Source: a virus. Taken from it: a stretch of 32,845 nt of DNA. A model generated the notes under the pieces. The model was not told where the DNA came from and ran no database searches. It saw nothing but the letters and a program-made list of their open reading frames with translations. Numbering within the stretch: the stretch's first letter is position 1; every line of letters begins with the position of its first letter. A program made the position numbers and the translations under genes. Positions 13,758 through 21,682 of this stretch are shown piece by piece. The stretch lies in IMG/VR virus record IMGVR_UViG_3300009379_000033, positions 1 to 32,845 of that record; one strand, given 5' to 3'.

Positions 13758-14513
13758 ATGGAGAGGGGCTATTTGAAGGCATGGCGCAAGGTTGAAGATT
13801 CTGTGTCCTGGAGCCGGGGGTTGGAGTATCGAGGATTGATGTGGAGCATTCTCAATCGTGCTCGGTTTAAGCCGGTCTACTTTGCGGGGCACCACGTACC
13901 CGCCGGTTCATTCGGAATCGTCGTTTCGGAGTGGGCCCTGGGCGAGGGGATCACCCGAGCCAAGCTGCAGCGCATGCTCAAGGCCCTGGAAGAGGATGAA
14001 TTCATCAAAACGGAGAACGTGAGCAACCGATTTTGCCTGATTACAGTTGTGAATTGGGATACATACCAAGCCACACCCGAAGAAAGCGAGCAACCGGTGA
14101 ACAACCGGCGAACAACCGATGAACAATTACCTATTAAAGAAAGTAATAATAATATAACCCCCCAATTTTTGGAATTTGCAGAGGAGTACCAGAGGCTGCA
14201 ATGGCAAACCCACGGCAATGCTGCTCCAGACCTCACCGAGGAGGTGTTCTTCAAAGGGGCTGAAACCGTAGGCCGTCTTGTCCAGGACGGGTTCAGCTTT
14301 GCGTACATTCGAAGCGCTCTTCAGTGGGCACAGGGCCACCACTTCTGGGGCAAAGGGCAACTTGCGGCCCTCAGCGACTTGCGTCGGCGAAAGGGAGGCG
14401 CCGCCACCAACATGTTCCAGAAAATGGCTGTACAGTACGAGGCTGACCGAAAGGCAGCAACCCAGCAAACCATCATCACGGACCCCGAGACAATCTACAA
14501 GGACTTCGTATGA
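13758..14513 (+). CDS. Phage replication initiator, DnaD/lambda O-like
   Basis: A 251-residue protein starting MERGYLKAWRKVEDS at ATG 13758 (GAAAGGG eight bases upstream; a GTG start at 13734 lacks this). The first 110 residues are a winged helix of the type found in phage replication proteins: WSRGLEYRGLMWSILNRA, then PAGSFGIVVSEWALGEGITRAKLQRMLKALEEDEFIKTE and NRFCLITVVNWDTYQ. A polar linker with NNRRTTDEQ and ESNNN follows, then a helical C-terminal domain. It overlaps the helicase gene by ATGA, so the pair should act together: origin binding and loading of the helicase. Confidence 0.82.
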   Translation: MERGYLKAWRKVEDSVSWSRGLEYRGLMWSILNRARFKPVYFAGHHVPAGSFGIVVSEWALGEGITRAKLQRMLKALEEDEFIKTENVSNRFCLITVVNWDTYQATPEESEQPVNNRRTTDEQLPIKESNNNITPQFLEFAEEYQRLQWQTHGNAAPDLTEEVFFKGAETVGRLVQDGFSFAYIRSALQWAQGHHFWGKGQLAALSDLRRRKGGAATNMFQKMAVQYEADRKAATQQTIITDPETIYKDFV

Positions 14514-15808
14514 AAACTCGCAAACCACAACGCAACGCATCTCCACTCCTTGGAGCCACACCTGACCAGGTAGCCGCTGAAGAGTCTGTGATCGCCTCGC
14601 TCCTGTGCGACAACGACGATCTGTTTGAGCTGGATGACTTACACTCTGAGGATTTCTTCAACCCACAGGGCCAGCTTATCTTCTCGGCCATCACCGAGAT
14701 TGTAGGCCAGGGGAAGACGGCGGATCTTGTGACCGTGTCACATCGGCTAAAAGGCCAAGTGCCGGCGGGAGAGATCGCACGTTTTCTCGACAGCGTCCCT
14801 TTTTCGGTCAACCTGAAAGCTCATGCCTCCATCGTTCGAGAGGGCGCAAGGCGCAGGAACCTTCAGAGGCAGGCCTTCAAAGCAGCGCAGGCATGCAGCC
14901 AGGATATGGATATCAATGAAATCGTCTCGCTGATGCACGACACGGACGATGGCCGCACGACCAGGCATGACATTTCCATGGCATCCATAGCAACCCGGTC
15001 TCTGGAGTGGTTGGAAGAGATGGACGCGGCCGACGGCTCACCGGGAATCCCGACGGGGTTCAAGGAGTATGACAATCTCATGGGTGGGCTGCACCCGACG
15101 GATTTCATTCTCATCGCTGCCAGGCCCTCCATGGGCAAGACATCGTTGCTCCTGAACATTGCCCGGAACCTTGGCCACCGCAAGATCCCCGGGTTGATTT
15201 TTTCCATGGAGATGTCTGAAAGGCAGCTCTGCAACCGCCTGATCTCCGATGTGGGCAGCATCAACTCACGAATATTTCAACGTGGCAAGGTCCCCTCCGG
15301 GTCCATGTGGCAACGCATCAATGAGGCATCAAGCACTGTCGCTGAGATGCCGCTCTATATCGACGATACCCCGAATCAAAGCATTTCCCAGATCGAAACG
15401 ATCGCCCAAAAGTATCATCGCCAGTGTGGCATCGGCTGGATCGGCGTGGATTATCTGCAACAGATGAAAGGCTGGAACCCGAAAGAACAGGGAGACATGG
15501 CAGATATCACCAAACGGCTGAAGGGCCTGGCCAAGCGGCTGGGCATTCCGGTGATCGCCCTGTCCCAATTGAACCGGAAGCTTGAGGACCGGCCATTAAA
15601 AGTCCCGATCCTCTCTGACCTGCGCGACACCGGTGCCATGGAACAGGACGCGGACGTCGTGCTGTTCCCCTATCGGCCAGCCGTCTACACCGATGCGGCC
15701 CACCCCAACGCCGCCTTCATCAACGCCGCCAAGAACCGCAACGGCCCCCTCGGGAAATTCGAGGTGTACTGGGATGGTGAACATACCCGATTCTGCGACG
15801 CCCTTTGA
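14510..15808 (+). CDS. dnaB: Replicative DNA helicase, DnaB family
   Basis: A 432-residue hexameric 5'-3' helicase. The N-terminal DnaB domain starts ATPDQVAAEESVIASLLCDN with HSEDFFNPQGQLIFSAI; the RecA-like core has GIPTGFKEYDNLMGGLHPTD, Walker A ARPSMGKTSLLL, FSMEMSERQLCNRLIS, Walker B WIGVDYLQQM, LSQLNRKLEDR and SDLRDTGAMEQDADVVLF (arginine finger region), and ends NRNGPLGKFEVYWDGEHTRF. Full length for the family. Translation is coupled to the initiator by ATGA. Downstream, a CCCAAG-CGG-CTTGGG hairpin at 15841-15855 lies in the 127-bp gap before the next gene. Confidence 0.95.
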   Translation: MKTRKPQRNASPLLGATPDQVAAEESVIASLLCDNDDLFELDDLHSEDFFNPQGQLIFSAITEIVGQGKTADLVTVSHRLKGQVPAGEIARFLDSVPFSVNLKAHASIVREGARRRNLQRQAFKAAQACSQDMDINEIVSLMHDTDDGRTTRHDISMASIATRSLEWLEEMDAADGSPGIPTGFKEYDNLMGGLHPTDFILIAARPSMGKTSLLLNIARNLGHRKIPGLIFSMEMSERQLCNRLISDVGSINSRIFQRGKVPSGSMWQRINEASSTVAEMPLYIDDTPNQSISQIETIAQKYHRQCGIGWIGVDYLQQMKGWNPKEQGDMADITKRLKGLAKRLGIPVIALSQLNRKLEDRPLKVPILSDLRDTGAMEQDADVVLFPYRPAVYTDAAHPNAAFINAAKNRNGPLGKFEVYWDGEHTRFCDAL

Positions 15809-15935
15809 AGCCATGGAAGATAGGCGAAAGGAAAACACGGCCCAAGCGGCTTGGGTCCTTCTGGAGGAACCCCCTATGCGGGCAGGCTTGAGCGCGAGAG
15901 TTCACCGCACTTAAATTTTAAAACGGGCTGGAATA

Positions 15936-16358
15936 ATGGAACATCGTGAAAATACAGACCGGGGCGGCACACCGGCAGGCACGGGGATCTTCACCCCCGC
16001 CGAGGCAGCCGATGCCTTCGGCCCGGAGTTCCTGGACTTGGAGTGCTGCCGGGGATGGGTCCTCAACCGGATCCACAAGGCCGGAGCCGTCTGTCCCGGG
16101 TGCGGATCTTCCATCCAGGACGAACAACGGCTCTTCAGATTCTGGAGCGGAAAAAGATTGTCCTGCCCGGCCTGCGGAAAAAAGTTCACCAGCCTCACGG
16201 GGACTTTCCTCTCCGGAAGCCACATGGACTACCGGGCGCTCTTTCTGCTCTTCGTTTCTTTTGGCCAGGGGTGGAAGACGACGGAAACGGCCAGGCGGAT
16301 CGGATGCGACCCAGCCACGGTGAGAAACTGGCGCAAGAGAATCGAAGGGATGAAATAG
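15936..16358 (+). CDS. Zinc-ribbon and HTH DNA-binding protein (candidate late regulator)
   Basis: A 140-residue protein. Residues 50-85 form a C4 zinc ribbon (AVCPGCGSS and LSCPACGKKFTSLTGT), followed by DYRALFLLFVSFGQGWKTTE and an HTH TTETARRIGCDPATVRNWRKRIE. This zinc ribbon plus HTH order is the N-terminal half of IS1595/IS1-type transposases, but no catalytic domain follows, so it is a DNA-binding protein. It stands 6 bp before the small terminase gene, between the replication and packaging modules, the usual place for an activator of late transcription. That role is inferred. Confidence 0.7.
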   Translation: MEHRENTDRGGTPAGTGIFTPAEAADAFGPEFLDLECCRGWVLNRIHKAGAVCPGCGSSIQDEQRLFRFWSGKRLSCPACGKKFTSLTGTFLSGSHMDYRALFLLFVSFGQGWKTTETARRIGCDPATVRNWRKRIEGMK

Positions 16359-16364
16359 CTATTT

Positions 16365-16919
16365 ATGACGGACACACTTGCCAACCCCAAGACCATCACG
16401 GCCTACCTGAAGGAGGCCGGGTACAAGGTCAGTCAGTCCACGGTCTACAAGCACCGGGACGAGGGCCGGATCCCGATGCAGAAAGACGGGGCGTACCTGG
16501 TGAAGGACGTGGACCGCTATGCGTCCATGCACCTGAAGCGCCTCGACGGCGAAGCCTTCAATGAAGACATGGAGGCGGTCCAACGGAAGAAGCTCACGGC
16601 GGAAGCCAGGAAAGCGGACGCCCAGGCGGATCACTGGGAGCTTAAAACCCTGGTGGACTCCGGCCAGTACATCGACAGGGGCCTCTTCAACGGAGACCTG
16701 GCGGCACGGGCGGCGATCTTTCGGAATGACCTGGCAACGTTTTTCAGGACCAACGCAGGGGAGATGATCCGGCTTGTGAAGGGAGAGGCGGAGATGGGGC
16801 CCGACCTCATTGATTTTTGGCTGGAGAGACTGGAGGCCGCCATAGGGCGGTATGCGGAGCCGAAAAAATGGCCGGTGAAGGCCGTGAGTACGATGGCATC
16901 AGAGGAGATGGAAGAATGA
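16365..16919 (+). CDS. Terminase small subunit (Nu1-like)
   Basis: A 184-residue DNA-recognition subunit of the packaging motor. The N-terminus is a winged helix (ITAYLKEAGYKVSQSTVYKH, then EGRIPMQKDGAYLVKDVDRY), followed by a long charged helix (VQRKKLTAEARKADAQAD) and a C-terminal domain (NDLATFFRTNAGEMIRLVKG) that should bind the large subunit. It overlaps the large subunit gene by ATGA. The arrangement is that of lambda Nu1-A and related GpA-type terminases, suggesting cos packaging. Confidence 0.88.
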   Translation: MTDTLANPKTITAYLKEAGYKVSQSTVYKHRDEGRIPMQKDGAYLVKDVDRYASMHLKRLDGEAFNEDMEAVQRKKLTAEARKADAQADHWELKTLVDSGQYIDRGLFNGDLAARAAIFRNDLATFFRTNAGEMIRLVKGEAEMGPDLIDFWLERLEAAIGRYAEPKKWPVKAVSTMASEEMEE

Positions 16920-18865
16920 TTAGTGTTGATGATGGAAACCCTCAATATGTCGTCTTTACAGAAGCGGAGCGCCGTATCTTCAAGCCCAAGGAGAAAATAA
17001 CGGTCTCCCAGTGGGCCGAGCGTCACCGGTGGGTCGCCAAAGGCCCGGCGCAGGGGCCCTGGTCAAACGGCCTGACACCCTACCTGGTGGGGCCCATGGA
17101 CGCCTGGAACCTGCCCTGGGTGCAGAAAATCCTCCTCTGTTTCGCACCCCAGACGGGAAAAACCCAGGTGGCCATCAACTGCATGTGCTATGCGGTGGAC
17201 CAGGACCCCGGCCCGGGCATGTACGTGATGCCCGATGAAAAGGTGGTGAAGCGCATCAGCAGGCGACAGATCATCCCAGCCTTTAAGTTGTCTCCCAGAA
17301 TTGCGGAGCTTCTAAGCAAAAAAGCCGATGACGTGTCCACCCTTGCCATCAACTTCACCCACGGCATGGATATAATGATGGCCTGGGCCTCCTCGCCTGC
17401 GGTGATGGCCTCGGAGTCTGTCCGGTATCTCTTCTTTGACGAGCCGGGCAAGTACCCCGAGTTCTCCGGCAAAGAAGCGGACCCCTTCAGCCTGGGAGAG
17501 ATGAGGACCAACGCCTACCCCTTTACTAAGAAGATCCTCTACTTCTCCACCCCGAAGGAAGATGGGGACGCCTTTTCCCGGCTGCTGGAAGAGGAGGTGG
17601 AGGTTATGTACCACTATGAGGTTCCGTGCCCCATCGGTGGGTGTGGGGCCTTCCAGAAGATGGAATTTCCCTCCATCCACTGGCCAAAAGGCTCCCAGGC
17701 GGACCACAGAACCGTGGTCAGGAAAAAATCCGCCCGGTACACCTGCACCAAGTGTGGCATGGATTGGGACGATATCGACCGGAATCGGGCCGTGAAACTC
17801 GGGAAATGGGTTCCTGAGAAGGAGATCAAGAGGCCGGTTGCCGTGGGGTTCCACCTCCCCTCCTGGTACTCTCCTTTTGTAAGCCTCTCCGACGTGGCGG
17901 CGGCGTTTCTTAAAGGGCTCCAGGATCCGGCCAAGATGATGGCCTTTGACACCCAGCATAAGTCCGTGCCCTACAAACCGGTGATGACCACCACGGATGA
18001 AGGCAACCTCTTGAAGCACAAAACCGAAATCCCGCCGGGGATCGTGCCCAAGGCTGCCGTGGCCCTCACTTGTGGCATCGACATGCAGAAGAGCAATTTT
18101 TATTTTGTGGTCAGGGCCTGGGACAAGGACCTCACAAGCTGGCTGATCCAGTACGGGACCCTCTCCACCTGGGATGATGTAAAGAACCAAGTATTCAATA
18201 CCCGGTACCCGGCCCAGGATTCCCAGGAGACCATGGGGATCTTCCGGGCGGCGCTGGATACCGGCGGCGGCGTGAACACCGATGACGACTGGACCAGGAC
18301 GGAAGAGGCCTACGAATGGCTGAGGGACAACAGCCGGGGCGTGATCTTTGGAATCAAGGGCGCATCCAAGAGCCAGTTCCAAAAGGTCCAGGTGAAGGTC
18401 ATGGACAAGCTGCCCCGAAGCAACAAGCCCATTCCCGGTGGCCTGGAGCTGCGACTTCTCGACACACATCAATTAAAAGATCTTTTACACTATCGGCTCA
18501 CCCGAAAAGAGGCGAACCCGGACACGGGCAGGCCAGCGGACAATCAGCGGTTCTATCTCCACTCGGAAACCGACCTCAAATACGCAAAGCAGTTCCTGGC
18601 CGAAGAGAAGCGCCGGGATAAAAAAACAAAAAAGATCACCTGGAAGCAGATCGGAGGCCGGGACAACCACCTTCTGGACTGCGAAGTCTACGCCGCCGCC
18701 TGCGCCGACTCCTCATGGACGCCGAGTATTCGGTTTCTGGCTAAGGTCGAAGAGAAGAGGAAGGCAACTCCCAAGCCCAAAGTGGCCCCGAAGGTTGAAC
18801 CCCAGGACGTCCGACAAAGAATCACAGGAAATCGAAACCGGCCCAGCTGGTACAATAAGAGGTAA
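16916..18865 (+). CDS. Terminase large subunit, GpA family
   Basis: A 649-residue packaging ATPase and nuclease. The start is ATG 16916, inside the small subunit stop. ATPase domain: Walker A-like APQTGKTQVA near residue 78, Walker B YLFFDEPGKYP near 174, and motif III FSTPKEDGD. A zinc-binding segment has CPIGGCGA and TCTKCGMDW. The nuclease domain from about 376 has ALTCGIDMQ (D389), RAALDTGGG (D448) and LLDCEVYAAACA (D588), the three acidic residues expected to bind metal. It cuts concatemers and pumps DNA into the procapsid. A nuclease-only paralogue with these residues replaced is encoded at 5877-6737. Confidence 0.96.
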   Translation: MISVDDGNPQYVVFTEAERRIFKPKEKITVSQWAERHRWVAKGPAQGPWSNGLTPYLVGPMDAWNLPWVQKILLCFAPQTGKTQVAINCMCYAVDQDPGPGMYVMPDEKVVKRISRRQIIPAFKLSPRIAELLSKKADDVSTLAINFTHGMDIMMAWASSPAVMASESVRYLFFDEPGKYPEFSGKEADPFSLGEMRTNAYPFTKKILYFSTPKEDGDAFSRLLEEEVEVMYHYEVPCPIGGCGAFQKMEFPSIHWPKGSQADHRTVVRKKSARYTCTKCGMDWDDIDRNRAVKLGKWVPEKEIKRPVAVGFHLPSWYSPFVSLSDVAAAFLKGLQDPAKMMAFDTQHKSVPYKPVMTTTDEGNLLKHKTEIPPGIVPKAAVALTCGIDMQKSNFYFVVRAWDKDLTSWLIQYGTLSTWDDVKNQVFNTRYPAQDSQETMGIFRAALDTGGGVNTDDDWTRTEEAYEWLRDNSRGVIFGIKGASKSQFQKVQVKVMDKLPRSNKPIPGGLELRLLDTHQLKDLLHYRLTRKEANPDTGRPADNQRFYLHSETDLKYAKQFLAEEKRRDKKTKKITWKQIGGRDNHLLDCEVYAAACADSSWTPSIRFLAKVEEKRKATPKPKVAPKVEPQDVRQRITGNRNRPSWYNKR

Positions 18866-18866
18866 T

Positions 18867-19049
18867 ATGATGGCTGAAAAAACATTGAATGTAATGGAAA
18901 CGGCACAGATGATCTCCTGCTCACGGTCCCATGTCTACCGGTTGGTTGATGCCGGAGAGATCTCCGGGTACTGCACCGGGCAGAGAAAGGGAATACGAAT
19001 CATCGAGAGCAGCGTCGAGGCCTTTGTGGCGAGGAGGAAGAGCTCGTAA
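18867..19049 (+). CDS. Small HTH (excisionase/MerR-type) protein
   Basis: A 60-residue protein beginning MMAEKTLNVMETAQMISCSR, one base after the terminase stop. The sequence NVMETAQMISCSRSHVYRLVDAGEISGY followed by GIRIIESSVEAFVARRK is the HTH_17 excisionase-type pattern: helix, turn, recognition helix, wing, final helix. It could regulate late genes or act in excision. It is followed by a strong hairpin and the converging toxin-antitoxin operon. Confidence 0.78.
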   Translation: MMAEKTLNVMETAQMISCSRSHVYRLVDAGEISGYCTGQRKGIRIIESSVEAFVARRKSS

Positions 19050-19090
19050 GTTGTCGGCTTAGTGAAAAGCCTTATATATTAAGGTGCAGT

Positions 19091-19125
19091 GTGAAAGCGA
19101 CGAAACGAACGTTCGTCGTTTTCAC
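19091..19125. terminator. Long hairpin between convergent genes
   Basis: A 14-bp stem, GTGAAAGCGACGAA and TTCGTCGTTTTCAC with one G-T pair and a 7-base loop ACGAACG. It lies between the rightward HTH gene and the end of the leftward antitoxin gene, so it probably stops or insulates both transcripts. It lacks a T run, so it may instead be an end mark of the inserted cassette. Confidence 0.5.
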
Positions 19126-19148
19126 GTTTGGCCCATTGCACAGGCCTC

Positions 19149-19493
19149 TCACATATCCTCAATCTGTTCAAACCCAATCCCAAGGGCATCGGCAATTTTT
19201 TGAAGGGTCTCTTTCCGGAGATTTGCTTGCGGTTGTTCCATCTGGGAAAAAGCAGCCTGGGAGATCTCCATCCGCTCGGCAACGTCCCTTTGAGAGAGTC
19301 TCTTATGATGCCTCCATGCCTTGATGATGCTGCACTCTTTCATCACCATAAATTCGACCACGCTGTTTGGTATCGTGGCCTCTCCCCTCTTATGGTACCT
19401 AAGAAAATCCTTATATTCGTTATAGGGCACCACCGCAAAAAGAGGGTTCCCTCTGCTGTCATTGATGATTTGATGCTTAGTAAGTGCTTTCAT
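19149..19493 (-). CDS. Antitoxin with XRE HTH
   Basis: A 114-residue antitoxin. The N-terminal part (QIINDSRGNPLFAVVPYNEYKDFL) resembles Phd/RelB-type antitoxin strands; residues 55-110 form an XRE HTH (IIKAWRHHKRLSQRDVAERM, EISQAAFSQMEQ, TLQKIADALGIGFEQIE). It overlaps the toxin gene by 17 bp. It should bind the toxin and repress the promoter at 19737-19765. It is transcribed against the packaging and head genes and is therefore expressed in the lysogen independently of late genes. Confidence 0.88.
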   Translation of the reverse strand: MKALTKHQIINDSRGNPLFAVVPYNEYKDFLRYHKRGEATIPNSVVEFMVMKECSIIKAWRHHKRLSQRDVAERMEISQAAFSQMEQPQANLRKETLQKIADALGIGFEQIEDM

Positions 19494-19731
19494 CGCGTTT
19501 TTTTACCTCCTCAATCCTTATGACCTTAATCCCTGTGAACACATCAAAAAAAATTCTGAAACGCCCTGCCCTCAATCTGTAGGGGTGTTTATGATCCGTC
19601 AGTGTTTTGACATTCCGGCAATTGGGCCAATGGGCAAGGGCCTGGGTGTCCGTGAATATTTTTTGCTGGTCCGACTTTTGGAACTTACCGAGTTGCTTGA
19701 CCGCCTTTTTTGTCCATTCAATCGAGTTCAT
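19477..19731 (-). CDS. RelE/ParE-family toxin
   Basis: An 84-residue toxin: IEWTKKAVKQLGKFQKSDQQKIF, LKTLTDHKHPYRLRAGRFRIFFDV-type core (HPYRLRAGRFRIFFDV) and a final KVIRIEEVKKRDESTY strand and tail are typical of RelE family mRNA interferases. The RxGxxRIxF and KRDESTY elements are present. The ATG at 19731 is five bases from the -10 box, so the message is probably leaderless. Inserted between terminase and portal genes as a separate cassette. Confidence 0.9.
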   Translation of the reverse strand: MNSIEWTKKAVKQLGKFQKSDQQKIFTDTQALAHWPNCRNVKTLTDHKHPYRLRAGRFRIFFDVFTGIKVIRIEEVKKRDESTY

Positions 19732-19736
19732 ATTTT

Positions 19737-19765
19737 TATATAAGACGATTATAAGTTTATGTCAA
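19737..19765 (-). promoter_or_regulatory. Promoter of the RelE-type toxin-antitoxin operon
   Basis: Minus strand: TTGACA (19765-19760), 17-base spacer, TATATA (19742-19737), then five bases to the toxin ATG. A TTATA/TATAA dyad spans the spacer and could be the antitoxin operator. Confidence 0.75.
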
Positions 19766-19889
19766 CGATATAGGTTTGTAGCTTATTTCACCAAGAGCGT
19801 TTTAAAAATAAAGTGTCGCCATTGTCGCTATAGCCTCAGTTGTCGCTGTGTTCACATACATTCCGTAAAAAACCTGCCATATTTCCACC

Positions 19890-20111
19890 ATGGCAATTTT
19901 CACTCTACAAGAACTCAATGAACAGATCGCAGCTTTTAAACAGGCTCTCCTGGCCCTGGCCGTCAACCAGTCTTACAAGCTGGGCAGGCGGGAGTTTGTT
20001 CGAGCTGACATCGAAGAGATCCGGAAGACCCTGGTGTTTTTGGATCAAGAGCGGAGCAAGCTGCTTTCTGGTGCCGGGCCGAAATTCGTCACGGGGAGGA
20101 TTCTTCGATGA
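19890..20111 (+). CDS. gpW-like head-tail joining protein
   Basis: A 73-residue helical protein (FTLQELNEQIAAFKQALLAL, a strand pair around SYKLGRREFVRADIEEI, then RKTLVFLDQERSKLL) matching the small gpW/DUF6148 type that lies before lambda-type portals. It overlaps the portal gene by ATGA. In lambda, gpW closes the filled head for tail joining. No good ribosome binding site is visible; the upstream gap holds the toxin-antitoxin promoter on the other strand. Confidence 0.75.
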   Translation: MAIFTLQELNEQIAAFKQALLALAVNQSYKLGRREFVRADIEEIRKTLVFLDQERSKLLSGAGPKFVTGRILR

Positions 20112-21682
20112 CCTCCTTATTATATGGGCCGGACAATCGGCCTCTTCCTCCCTCGTCTTCTGTTGCTGCCAATACCTCCTACGGCGTGCATCGGAAGGCA
20201 GGCGGCCATTCCGGGACATTGTCCAATTGGATGACGTCCCGGATGAACCGGGATTCTGAGCCCTATGAGCGCAACACCATTGCATCTCGGGCTCAGGACC
20301 TGGTGGCCAACGATCCCCATGCGGCCAATATCGCGGACAGCATGGGGGTGAGCGTGGTGGGGACGGGTTTAAGACCCCAGTCCCGGCCCAACTGGAAGCT
20401 TTTGGGATGGAGTGAAGAGGAGGCGGAAACATTCCAGACCCAGGCGGAGTGGGCCTTCTCCATCTGGGAGAAGGAGGCGGATGCCGCCGGAAGGCTCCCC
20501 TTCTGGGCGATTCAGTCTCTCTCCGTCCAGTCCCTGGTGGTAAACGGGGAGTTCCTACGGATCCCGGTGATGATCGACGACCCGGGCCGCACCTTTTCCC
20601 TGGCCTTGCAGTGCGTGAACCCTCTTCGGATGTACACCCCTTCTGACAAAACCAACGACAGCAGCATCCGTGACGGAGTGAGCTTAGGCAAATACGGCAG
20701 GCCTGACTCCTACTGGATTGCCAATCCCGATAACTCTTACATCTCTTACAACCTTTCTTCTGGGAGCTTCGCTCAGGTCCCTGCCTGGGTGGGGCATCGG
20801 CCCGGGGTGTTCCACTCCTTTATACAGAAGGAGGATGAGCAGGTGCGGGGGATCTCTCTTCTCGCTCCTGGGATGAAGTTCTTCCGGGACCTGACCGACT
20901 ATCTCGATTTTGAGCTGGTGGGTGCCATCGTGGCGGCCAGCTTCCCTGTCTTTATTCGAACTCCCAATGCAGACGACGCCACACGCTCTTTGAACGGGGA
21001 CGCTGTTGCCGTCGGTGAGCTGACCCGCCACCAGGATGTGGCCGCAGGGACCGTGATCTACGGCAACCCTGGAGAAGAGCCGAAGGTCCTGGAGTCCAAC
21101 CGACCCGGCAACACTTTTCCCGAATTTGTGGAGCGGATCCTTCGGGGGATCGGCGTCTCCGTGGGGATGCCTTACGAGGTTGTGGCCAAGGACTTTTCCA
21201 AGACCAACTACTCCAGCGCTAGAGCGGCCCTCATGGAAGCGTGGCGGGTTTTTGGGTTTTATCAGAAGTGGCTGGTGGACAGCTTCTGCCAGAAGGTGTG
21301 GGAGATGGTCCTGGAAGAGGCGTGGCTGCGGGGGATGATCACCCTGCCTCCCGGCTCTCCCGACTGGTACGACGCCCGTCACGCCTACACACGGGCTACC
21401 TGGATTCCCCCGAAACGAGGCGAGATCGATCCCCTTAAAACAGCGAGAGCCCACGACCTGGAGCTTCAAAATAACACCAATACCCTTGCCGGCATTCTGG
21501 CGGAAAGCGGCGAGGACGTGGATGCCGTGATTGAGCAGCGCGCACGGGAGAAGCGGAAGCTGAAAGCAGCCGGGCTGTTGCCGGAGGAACCTGCGACACC
21601 GGAAACCAAAAAAACCAAGGCAGACGCAGCGGATGCCCTGATCGAACAAGCAGAGAAGGAAGAGGAGGCAGCCAATGCCTGA
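20108..21682 (+). CDS. Portal protein, lambda family
   Basis: A 524-residue dodecameric portal through which DNA enters the head. It opens with a family-typical segment ERNTIASRAQDLVANDPHAA and NIADSMGVSVVGTGLRPQS, then WEKEADAAGRLPFWAIQSLS, QCVNPLRMYTP, HSFIQKEDEQVRGISLLAP and, near the C-terminus, YSSARAALMEAWRVFGFYQKWLV, then PKRGEIDPLKTARAHDLELQ, all hallmarks of the lambda gpB family. The C-terminus is acidic and low in complexity (EQAEKEEEAANA). The next gene starts 8 bp before its end. Confidence 0.95.
   Translation: MTSLLYGPDNRPLPPSSSVAANTSYGVHRKAGGHSGTLSNWMTSRMNRDSEPYERNTIASRAQDLVANDPHAANIADSMGVSVVGTGLRPQSRPNWKLLGWSEEEAETFQTQAEWAFSIWEKEADAAGRLPFWAIQSLSVQSLVVNGEFLRIPVMIDDPGRTFSLALQCVNPLRMYTPSDKTNDSSIRDGVSLGKYGRPDSYWIANPDNSYISYNLSSGSFAQVPAWVGHRPGVFHSFIQKEDEQVRGISLLAPGMKFFRDLTDYLDFELVGAIVAASFPVFIRTPNADDATRSLNGDAVAVGELTRHQDVAAGTVIYGNPGEEPKVLESNRPGNTFPEFVERILRGIGVSVGMPYEVVAKDFSKTNYSSARAALMEAWRVFGFYQKWLVDSFCQKVWEMVLEEAWLRGMITLPPGSPDWYDARHAYTRATWIPPKRGEIDPLKTARAHDLELQNNTNTLAGILAESGEDVDAVIEQRAREKRKLKAAGLLPEEPATPETKKTKADAADALIEQAEKEEEAANA

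Noticed and set aside
15633-15914. Plus-strand ORF overlapping the end of dnaB, including a possible 33-residue start at 15813.
   Set aside because: Most of it is an out-of-frame reading of dnaB; the short part has no ribosome binding site and crosses a CCCAAG-CGG-CTTGGG hairpin.
17312-18472. Long minus-strand ORF of 386 codons opposite the large terminase gene.
   Set aside because: It is the complement of strongly coding DNA with G/C-rich third positions; product is Gly/His/Pro-rich without domains. Similar long shadows oppose the portal (20684-21814) and sheath (27998-29482) genes.
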